NCBI GenBank assembly: GCA_024449915.1
Contig: JAMZAV010006722.1
Location: forward strand, 1-64,000
DNA from: Sweltsa coloradensis
Taxonomy: Eukaryota; Arthropoda; Insecta; Plecoptera; Chloroperlidae
Reading direction: 5' to 3'
DNA: 64,000 nt
Positions 20,385-29,156 of this stretch are shown here, one piece after another (the stretch's first letter is position 1; each line of letters begins with the position of its first letter). A model generated the notes under the pieces. It searched no databases. It was given only the letters and a program-made list of their open reading frames with translations, and had not been told where the DNA came from. A program made the translations under genes and the position numbers.

Positions 20385-21430
20385 CAGGGGCGGCTCGTGG
20401 GCCCAGATTGTGGAGGTGCACAGATGCAAATATTATTCCTCGTAACGAGGTGGCGTGGAATAGCTGTGGTCTGGGGCGAAGCCCCAGCCGCCGGAGGCAC
20501 TTTCGCCGAAGGCGAAAAATTTTTTGGGACCTGCATTATGTTTGATGGCCTGAAACGTGATTTCAGGGAGTATCTTGCCCTCAAATTGTAAACCAGAACG
20601 CAATTGTTACAATGAAAACTCCTTATGAGACGCGAGTTCGATCCCCTGTCCGTGTGTTCTGCCGGCTTTAGACTTCGCCAAATTCCTTTTATGTTTACCG
20701 ACATGCTGTTTTATAGTAATATACTACAATATTCAGGTGGTCACAGATAAAATTCCCTCTACCGATAAAACAAGTTTTTAAAGTAAAATAATACTATGTA
20801 AAATTGTAAAATTTCATACCCAAAGATTTTCTCTCCCATCTCCACTTCGTCGACCCGCGCCCTGCTCACCACTCAATGTTCATTGTTTTAAAACAAAATC
20901 CATACACCTACACGGCACTGATGAACACAACACACGACAACACACAACACACGACATTACAAGAAAACACAGGTTACCGTTGTGAATGTAAGCTGGCGAC
21001 TGACAGACCTCCACCCCACCCCCTCCCTTCGATGGCTGGCCGGCCGGCCTGCCGCAGGCGGAGGCCTCTACGCTCGTGAGAACATTTGCTGTAAAAACCA
21101 CGTTAAAAAAACCAGGTAGTTTTCAAAACTAAAGCATGGCTCTTATGGGAGTATGGTAAGAATGTCTCCGCACAAGGAATGTGTTGAGATTCGAGCCGAG
21201 TTCCGAGTATGAATGGATTGCTAGCGAGCGTCGGTGAAAAGCGGACTGCAGAATTACTACTGCCGAATATGCATGTTCTGGCCCAGCCATGAAAAAATAT
21301 TAATTGAAAATTGAAATTGAAAAATTGGAATTGGAATTGGAAATTGAGATTGGATTTGAAATTTATTTATTTTGTCGCAAATATTTGGGGGTGCGCGTGA
21401 GTATGTGCGCATATGCACGAGCCGCCCCTG
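20385..21430. mobile_element. Non-autonomous hAT element with 8-bp target duplication
   Basis: Perfect 15-bp terminal inverted repeats: CAGGGGCGGCTCGTG at 20385 and CACGAGCCGCCCCTG ending 21430. The 8 bp CATAAACC is present on both sides (20377-20384 and 21431-21438), which is the hAT hallmark. The 1046-bp body has no transposase. Near the left end lie three short GC hairpins (20471-20517). A GAGTTCGATCC B-box-like motif at about 20634 may be chance. Confidence 0.95.
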
Positions 21431-22690
21431 CATAAACCTATGACAAAGTAGAAAATATAAATAATATTGGGTAAAGGATGGTTTGAAAACAAAAAATGTG
21501 TTGCCTACTTTTTACTTGATGGGTAATAGCCAATAACAATTTTTTTTTACTTTCAACTTAAAAAAAAACAAAGATTTTCATTGGGCCCTAGGCTTTTTTA
21601 AAAGTTCTTCCCTAAATGACTGTATTGTTTTAAAATCAGGGGTGAAATGAGTAATTAGGCCAAGGAAAACATTTTCCTCTCAGACAATGTCAAAATTGTC
21701 CCTCAATGTCCAAGTAAAGACACTAGGGCCTACCCATACGTTACCCCCCCCCCCCTCCCCGCTCATAGTAATAAGGTACCCTCATATGTCGGGGATAAAA
21801 TAGACACACATTCCTCATTACAATTAGAAATTCTGGTCAGAAAAGAAAATTAGTTCTTTAAATCATTGTAAGAAACAAATTACACTTTTTTCGAAGTATC
21901 AAAAGCAGCATTTAGGCCTACACGAGCAACTTATTGCTAGCAATGCATTGCCGTAATTAATTGTCATCATGTTGAACACACGCATTTCCCATTATGCATA
22001 AAGACGATGATGTAAAAATTGCTATTGCTAGCAATAATTGCCATTTCGGCAATATTACTCGTAGTCGTAGTAAACCAATGGGTAAACGGTATGATGTCAC
22101 GTTAAGATTTCTTTGACCACCGAAGGTCGTAGAGTTTGAGTAAAAATTGACTGCCGACTGTCATATTAGATCCACGATATTCTATGCGGGGAAAAAAATA
22201 CTTGGGCCATGGCAAAGATTTTTTGCGTCGAGAACATCACCGTTGTAGGCCTACTAGGATTAGGCTTAAGAATATGATGACAGTTAACATTAAAATATGC
22301 ATATTGGTAGGAGAAATAAAAACACATCAAATAAATACAACATTGAATGGCCACTGCAGTAGCAATTAGTTGCTTATCCATTTAAACGATGGCAATGCAT
22401 TGCCAGGCAAACATTGCTGTTGCACCATAGGCCTACAATTTTTTACAAAATTTTACATCTTCAAACATTTGATCATAATTCATAAGGGCTTGTTCAACCC
22501 AATTCCGTATTAGGCTACCCCAAGTTCCCCTAGCTGACAAAAAATAGAATACGATGATACGATGTAAAAAAATCAAGGAAGTAGGATAGGCCTAGATCTA
22601 TTTGGGTTAAAAACATTTGACTAATTGAACCCTTCCTGGAGCACCACCCCCCTTCACTGCACATCCACACTGTTCACAAGCAAGGCCTAC
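21431..22690. other. No recognised gene
   Basis: AT-rich with a C-run (21744-21762) and mononucleotide runs. No coding motif. It is possibly intronic with respect to the minus-strand THAP/DDE exons on either side. Confidence 0.4.
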
Positions 22691-22861
22691 CTGGCATCCT
22701 CTGGTTGAACATCATTGCGGTCTTGATCCGTCTTGAATCTTCGGGCTGCAACCCTATCTGCACGGCGTTCTTTAGCAGCCAGTTGAAGCTCACTTGAAGC
22801 TTTATCATGCACTGTAGATGGCAATTTGAGTGTCGGGGTCGTCTTCTGACAGATATTTCAG
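22691..22861 (-). other. Possible linker exon
   Basis: Bounded by an acceptor (TTTCATTTACTCAG) on the right and a donor (GCCAG|GTAGGC) on the left. One frame is open from about codon 2 and reads TPTLKLPSTVHDK followed by LQLAAKERRADRVAARRF. The first part resembles the proline-containing segment just after many THAP domains, and the second is a basic helix. A TGA at the very start of this frame means the acceptor may be the later CTGTCAG site. Confidence 0.4.
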
Positions 22862-22959
22862 CTGAGTAAATGAAAATACAAAAATGTAAGATTACCGTGT
22901 CAAGATTATCAATCTCCAATATAATTGGGTGGGGCTTATAGGGACCATAATTTGCCATA

Positions 22960-23600
22960 GGGTTCTATGCGTAGGCCTCTGACCAAATCAAGTACTAGGG
23001 CCTAGGCTTAGCTACCGTTAGCCGGGCCCTCAACCACAACTTATTTAATTTACGTAGGCCCCAGGCTGTAAGTAGCCTAGTGTCTCAGCTAATTATACCA
23101 AGGCATGAGCGTGATAAAACCCTATTTAAAACATAGGCTACATTAATAGACCAAAGATTCTAAATGGATCTAAGGACAATAGGTCGATCCTAGGGCTAGG
23201 GCCTAGGCCTATTCTTGGGAGATAGGTAGGCCTCCCTAGGCCTAGGTAGGCCTTGCCTAGCCTAGACCTACCCCGAAGTTACAGCTCGGATCTAGGCCTA
23301 GGCCTACATGCTAGGCCCTATTCTTGGGGATGGGACCTTGGTCTAGCCCCTAGGCTAGGCCCCACTCAAGATACGACCTAGGGCCTACCTAGCCTAGCCT
23401 AGACCTAGGGCTTAGCACTTGCCTAGGCTAGCCTAGGATCTAGGGTTTATAGGGTTTATAGGCCTAGCCTACTAGGGCTAGGCCTAGGGCCTTACTAGGT
23501 AAACTGTTAGGTCTGGCCTAGTTAGGGCCTAGGCCATGAACTGGGCGACGTTACTAGGGGGCCTAGAGCCTAGGCTACAGCAAAAAGTGATTTATAATAT
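22960..23600. repeat. GGCCTA-rich low-complexity tract
   Basis: Dense, partly palindromic repeats of CCTAGGCCTA and CTAGGCC-type words without a fixed period. A similar tract lies at 17390-17860. Isolated copies of GGCCTA occur throughout the window, so these tracts are local extremes of a genome-wide bias. Confidence 0.75.
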
Positions 23601-23624
23601 GTAGGCCTATGCAACAATACCTAC

Positions 23625-23813
23625 CAAAATGAAAAATGCGTTCTTGCAAACCAGCATACATTTTGACACCTCTTTGCCAATGAGTAGTCTCAATCTTGTG
23701 TCAGAGGGAAATACATGGAAAGATATGCCTAATCCATTTATTTGTCTATTATTACACAGTGGAACCGAACAATACGTGTTGCTTGTATGTTTCTTCTTTT
23801 TAAAAGGCTCCAC
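23625..23813 (-). other. THAP-domain exon, N-terminal half
   Basis: The frame reads YCSVPLCNN, then ISFHVFPSDTRLRLL, the C..x(2-4)..C and FP.D signature of a THAP zinc finger. It ends at a consensus donor TTTTG|GTAGGT. The distal C..H ligands of the finger are not in this exon and would need another one. There is no in-frame ATG at the expected start, only GTG, so the start may be mutated. It is probably the DNA-binding end of the DDE gene at 18.8-19.4 kb. Confidence 0.65.
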
Positions 23814-23863
23814 ATAACCTTTTAACTTCCATTTTCATCGTTCTGTCACTTGGAGCTAGTTGG

Positions 23864-24639
23864 CTATGGTAGCTCTGGTAGAGCGGCCATATTGTTGTTA
23901 TCCTGGCTAAGGTAGTTTACGATTTCGCCACCAGAGGTCAGCCACTTTGGTTTTAAACGCGAATAGCTAACTAATTTAGCTATGATAGGGTGCGGTGGAC
24001 CTCCTTCCTTTAGTTTGCCCAGCCGGTGAGAGCGGGCTATATCATCTCGTTCTATCTTCAGTCCCATCTCGTTGTTAAGTAGATTGAGGGCCAGACTGTC
24101 AGTATCTTCGTCGAGCTCCTCAGGAATACCGAATAGTCGGAGGTTTTCCCTTCTACCATATTGCTCCAGATCATTCGCCTTAGAATCGAAATTATTTTCG
24201 AGCTCGTGGATGCGTTGGTCGTATCTTTCAATTGAGTCAGTGTTATGTTCAGACTTAATTTCTAGCTTATTTTCTCGTTTCTGGATACGGTTGTCATAAC
24301 GTTCAATTACCTCTTTTACTTTGATTACTTCATCCAGAATTACTGTAGTCACCTCCTTGATTATAATCGGGACTAAAACTGGCAACAGTGCCTCTGCTAT
24401 GCTCTGTAGAATTTTTTCACTCTTGAGAGCTTCTAGGACTGACGCCGTAATTCTTTTGTTGGTTTCTTCATCCATCATTGAGCCTAACTGTTACTTTTGT
24501 ATACACTTTATAACTTGCCTTCTTTAATCACCATTTCACCGCACGCATTACACTAGACGCACTTTAATTCCACTTCATTTTACGTTTTGCGGGACCGACC
24601 TTGGACACTACTTACCTCACTCCGCCATCTTTACCCCTA
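23864..24639 (-). mobile_element. LINE 5' UTR and ORF1 (coiled-coil RNA-binding protein)
   Basis: A 204-codon frame (24478-23864) starts MMDEETNKR and holds a coiled coil (ERYDNRIQKRENKLEIKS, ERYDQRIHELEN). An RRM-like strand YGRRENLRLFGIPEE and IARSHRLGKLKEG follow. This is the arrangement of L1/Tx1-like ORF1 proteins. Upstream is a ~160-bp leader beginning GGTAAAGATGGCGGAGTGAGG, typical of a LINE 5' end. ORF2 is missing: sequence changes soon after the stop. It is unusual because LINEs normally lose their 5' rather than 3' part. Confidence 0.8.
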
Positions 24640-24790
24640 TTCAAAGTCATTTTTATCATGAGAGTTTTTCAGCAGATCTATGTTAAAAAAGTCACCACAG
24701 ATAAGTGTAACTTTATTTTCTTTATGTATCTTTTGAAGCAATTGATTTAGTTTGTTGAAGAAGATTTTTGTGACGTCACACGTAGTCTTA
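24640..24790 (-). pseudogene. LINE endonuclease fragment
   Basis: The minus frame reads FFNKLNQLLQKIHKENKVTL and ICGDFFNIDLLKN, the core of an APE-type endonuclease. It abuts the 5' end of the ORF1 element on its left, which suggests that element inserted into this one. Confidence 0.65.
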
Positions 24791-24919
24791 GCACGCCTCA
24801 GTTGTAATGTAAATAAATCCGATTTCGTTCAACCGATTTTGAAAATTCTTTTTGCTACGTACGTAGAACAGTACATGGAAGAAAATAGCTGTTACGACTT
24901 CAAGACAAGACTGGGCCTT

Positions 24920-24953
24920 TAAATATGAGACGTTTAGCAATATCCAATCAATC
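24920..24953 (+). mobile_element. S-rep, 34-bp 3' remnant
   Basis: Only the terminal AAATATGAGACG ... CAATCAATC segment is present. It marks the downstream border of the P-element-like coding region. Confidence 0.85.
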
Positions 24954-25714
24954 GATGTGTTTGGCTGAAGTGGATGACAAGAAGTAAGTCACATGTTGTT
25001 TCCAGTTTTGTTTCAAACCTCTAACTAAGAAGACTAATGCCTGCTTAGCAACATATGGCTTCCTTCTTAGCAGACCCAAGTCTTCAAAGCCATCGACCAG
25101 ATCAAGTCGCGAATCATACTCGAGCCACTTCTTTATCGCCATCTCGCCAAACATCATCACGCACTCTTGCTGGTCAGGCTCCATACATCCTACTTTCACG
25201 GAAAGTTTCTCGTACACTGTCAGAGAGACTAGGGTCATTACGTTTATCCATCGGATGAGCGTAGAGTAGGCTGAGAACTTGAAGCTTAACTGCTCGCGCA
25301 TGTATTTATATAGAGACGGGGATTTGTAAAAAAAAAGACAGAGTAAGTTTTGCTGGTCCTTTGACCACGGTGATTTGTCATCTGGTGATCGAAGCATCTT
25401 GGCAACCAGTGTCAACTGCGACCCTTCAACAAACAAACCCATTGTTTGCAACGCCTCTGCCTCTGTCACTTTATGGATTCGTTTTTTTAAGAGAAAACAA
25501 TTCTGTTCGTTTTCTTGCTAGTTTACTAGTTGTTGCTTCTAGTCTACTTCGCAAAGCCAATTTTCGGGGAGTCTCCTCTTCATCAACACTCGACTGTGTA
25601 CTACCGCAGCTTTCGTCATTTGATACATTAAGGGAGGAAAAGCTGCTTCCTTTTGGGGAAGACGTACTGTCACGTGTCGTGTCGGGGGAGTCAGATGTTG
25701 GGCATAAGCATTAG
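24954..25714 (-). pseudogene. P-element-like (THAP9-type) transposase fragment
   Basis: The 173-codon part contains YKYMREQLSFKFSAYSTLIR, then ECVMMFGEMAIKKWLEYD, LVDGFEDLGLLRRKPYVAKQ and ALVFLVRGLKQNWKQHVTYF. These are the conserved blocks around the first catalytic Asp of P-element/THAP9 transposases. That residue, normally in F-D-E-M, is Gly here. Upstream, a Ser-rich linker and a basic helix (RSRLEATTSKLARKRTELF) lie in another frame, and a one-base change in an A7 run near 25490 separates them. The N-terminal THAP domain and the C-terminal half are missing. Confidence 0.85.
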
Positions 25715-26100
25715 CTCAAACGAGTCGTCCAATGTAGCACGGCCTCACATATGAGTAGAGTAGAGTAGAGTATTTATTTACCATTTGATCTATACAATGT
25801 ATACATATAGGCATCGTCAAGATTATGTTAAACTAGGATAGGCCTAGTGACTAAATTAGGTATTATACAATTAGGTAATATACAATGAAAAGAGCTACAT
25901 TAAGCATTAAGCACTAAGCAAATATACAAAATATATACATACTAATTTAGCCATACCAGGCACACTGGTTTGGACTGTCAGTACCTATTAATAGGAGTAC
26001 AATATAATACCAGAGAGTTACCCAGTACACAAATAAATTTGAGAATAGGTGATTAATACTAGGCCACGGCATAGGCCTAAGCCAGTTGAAGTAAGGAGAT

Positions 26101-26865
26101 TCACTCACTGAGGTATTCTCTAATGGAGTAAAAACTTTTGGCAGTGAGGAATAATTTAAGGTGATGTTTAAAGGAATGTAGTGTGGGGCAGGTTTTGATG
26201 GGGTTTGGAAGTTTGTTATAGAGGGTGGAGGCTAAGTATTCCGGGCCTTGTGAAAAGAGAGACAGATTGTGGGCTGGGAGGTGGATGTGGAGGGCGGCTC
26301 TGGTATTATGGGAGTGCACTGACTCATTAAGAGGAAAGAGATTTACGTTGGAGCGGACAAATATAGCAGCTGTTTGTATGAGGGTGCATGCTAGTGTAAG
26401 AACTCCAAGCTTTTTGAAAAGATCCCTACATGAGTGCCATCTTGAGACACCGGCTATGATTCTAATGGCTCTCTTTTGGAGAATGAAGATCCTATGGGCA
26501 TGATGAGAACCTCCCCAAAACAGCAGGCCATATGATAGGTGAGAGTTGATATGTGCGAAATAGACAAGTAAAAGTACATGGGGGTGGACGATTGGTTTCA
26601 GCTTTCTAATTAAGTAACAGCCTGTTAGAATTTTGTTTGCAACGAGATCACAGTGGGTGAACCAGTCAAGGTTTTCTGTAAGTGTTAAGCCTAGTACTTT
26701 AACCGAGCTGGAGCGGGGAATGATAACAGATTCCAGACGCACCAGGGGACTGAAAGAGGGAGTATTGTTGTGGGTGTGAAAGTACAAATACTTAGTTTTT
26801 GAATGCGATATGGTGAGGTGATTACCACGGCAGTAGGATGACATTTGGGCAACTTGCTTGTTCAT
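26101..26865 (-). pseudogene. LINE ORF2, RT thumb and C-terminal region
   Basis: The 254-codon frame continues from RT: YCRGNHLTISHSKTKYLYFH, then SVKVLGLTLTENLDWFTHC, YLIRKLKPIVHPHVLLLVYF, LQKRAIRIIAGVSR and YNKLPNPIK, ending at the ORF2 stop. These are the standard thumb and post-RT blocks of Jockey/CR1-like elements. It is separated from the RT frame by a shift inside a G-run at 26868-26877 (C-run in the coding sense), which may be a true mutation or a homopolymer sequencing error. Confidence 0.88.
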
Positions 26866-27653
26866 TAGGGGGGGGGGTCGATGATGGGTTTAGATTTAGG
26901 GAGGGTTAATAGGTGGCTTGAGTCATCAGCATATTGGCTGAGTGTACCTTCATCTAAAGAGTCTGATTGGTCATTTACATAGAGGATGTAGGCTAGTGGA
27001 CCCAAAATTGAGCCTTGGGGTACTCCGCAGAGGATGGGAAGAGGTTTAGAATAGGTTTTGGTGATGACTTGTCCAACTGTTGATTTGAGCTCCACAACTT
27101 GGGTACGTTCAGATAGAAAAGAGGATAGCCAGTTAAGCGCTGTTCGGCGAATACCAAGAGTTTCAAATTTTGCCAGGAGAATTGTGTGGTCTATTGTGTC
27201 AAAGGCTTTAGTCATATCATAGAATAGTCCCACCGCCTGATCTCCTTTGTCCAGAGCAGAATAAAGAGGGGAGAGAAAACTAAAAATAGCAGTAGTGGTG
27301 GACTTGTTTTTCGAAAACCCATGCTGGCTGGGGGATAGGCTGTTATGGTAGTTTAGAAACGATATTAGGCGGTCGTTCATGGCATATTCAAATAGTTTTG
27401 AGAATGAGGAGAGGAGTGAAATGGGTCTATAGCTATTCATATCAGATTTCTTGCCTTTGTGTTTATAGATGGGGATTATCTTTGATGCCTTTAGTTTAGA
27501 GGGGAAAATGCCATCTGAAAATGATTGGTTAATGATGTACGACAGAGGGCCCGAGATGAGATTAGCGCACTTCGACAGGAGAGAACCTGGCACTTCATCT
27601 AAACCGCAAGAGTGCTTGGTGCTTAGTTTTGACAATAATCTGGTTATTTCCAT
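26865..27653 (-). pseudogene. LINE ORF2, reverse transcriptase
   Basis: The frame contains all palm motifs: IIPIYKHKGKKSDMNSYRPI and SLLSSFSKLFEYAMNDRL, QHGFSKNKSTTTAI, VGLFYDMTKAFDTIDH (motif A Asp), GVPQGSILGPLAYILYVND and YADDSSHLL (motif C). No catalytic residue is lost. Frameshifts at both ends, near 27650 and in the G-run at 26870, detach it from endonuclease and thumb. Without those two events ORF2 would be open from end to end. Confidence 0.93.
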
Positions 27654-29156
27654 GGGTGAGGTGGGATATAAGAAGATAGAGGAGCCTGAGGGGTGTAGTT
27701 GGATTTCTGAGAGGAGAGATCCTTGTTAGAAGGATTTGGAAGTCTCCCGGCTATATTGCATGAATTGACGAAGAAGTCGTTAAAGTGCTCACATTGTAGT
27801 AATGAATCTGTAATTTCATTTCCACTAACTTTGATAGACAGTTTAGAATTCAGTATGGGGGCCGTGGTCTGTGCTTTAATCATAGACCATGTAGATTTAG
27901 AGATATTCCCACTCAAGGAAATTATGGAGTCATTGTGATTGAGCTTTGCTTGTCGTATATTCTTGGCGTGGCATTTGTTAAGGTTACAGTACAGTTGTTT
28001 GCGTGTTGGGTTGTGGGACCACTTTAGCTCAAGGTGGAGAGACCGCAAAGTTTGGGCTTCAGAACGGAGTTCCTGAGTAATCCAGGGGTTAGCTTTAGTA
28101 TTTTTTATTGGACGGCTTAAGAGGGGAAAGGCTGTGTTGAAGTGGTGTAGGAAAGTAGACAGGAAGAGCGAAAAAAGTTGGTCCGCATCTCCCGGAGCAG
28201 ACAGCGAATGCCAAGTCTCCCTGCTTAACAGGGACTGAAAATAAGCAATGTTGTCCGGACTAAAGGATCGGTTTTTGACACTAATTTTGGGAGCAGTTGG
28301 ACAGAAATTAGGGAGGGAGAGATTAAGAGTAAGAAGATGATGGTCAGATAAGCCGGTGTCTGTTGTGCTCGAAGAGAACTGTGACGGGTGAATCGTGGTG
28401 AAAATGTTGTCAATGAGAGAACTACTGGTGGCTGTGACACGAGTTGGAGTGGCCACGGTTTCATAGATATTGAATGAACGAACTACGTCAAGAAATTTAG
28501 TTCGCGATGACGAAGGCACCAGAAGGTCGATATTATGGTCGCTGCATAAAACGATGTCAGCGTGGGGGAATTTTTTAGTGATGAGGATAAGTACCTCATC
28601 AAGCTTGGTTAAAAAGGTATTAATATCCCCTAAGGGTGAACGGTAAATTGAGAGAATAATAAATTGGTGGTCAGGAAGGAGCCAGGAACAAGCAACACAT
28701 TCGAAGTCTTTTTCCTGGCAGAAAGATTTTATAACAGTAATGGGGGAAATATTAAGGTGAGGTTTGGCTAGTATTGCTACACCACCATGGGTGAATGTGT
28801 GGCGGCAGAAGATCTCAACATTCACATAGTTTGAGATGCAAAAGGAGGATATTTCGTGTGGGGTGAGCCAGTGCTCCGAAAGGCAGAAAATATCGGGAGA
28901 AAGGGAACTTGTAAGAAGTTCAACTTCTTCTACCTTATTACGAATGGAGCGTATATTAAGGAATGCTATTATGGAATTGAGATTAGATGGAATTGTGTTT
29001 TTGGAATGGTTGGGAGAGCTTTGTAGGCCTACTGTTAATGGAGAGATGGAAGGGAGTGGCTGCGTGGGTGTGGCTGTAGCTAAGGAATTGGTGGTGGGGT
29101 TTGGAGAGAGGGAAAAAGGGAGTTGTTGGCCTTTGTGGAGATGATGACTGTTCGAT
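27644..29156 (-). pseudogene. LINE ORF2, apurinic-type endonuclease
   Basis: The frame is open from just after a TAA near 29157, well upstream of the first GTG at 28825. The domain begins FLNIRSIRNKVEEVELL and SPDIFCLSEHWLTPHEI, then has GGVAILAK, IILSIYRSP, VLCSDHNIDLL (where most relatives have G-D-F-N), SLIDNIF and TGLSDHHLLTLNLSL. A linker with WSMIKAQTTAPILNSKLSIK follows. No ATG lies near the frame opening, and it overlaps the end of ORF1 by about 75 bp in a different frame. Confidence 0.9.

Noticed and set aside
20618..20660. Possible tRNA or tRNA-derived SINE from GAGTTCGATCC
   Set aside because: No matching acceptor stem, anticodon arm or A box was found.
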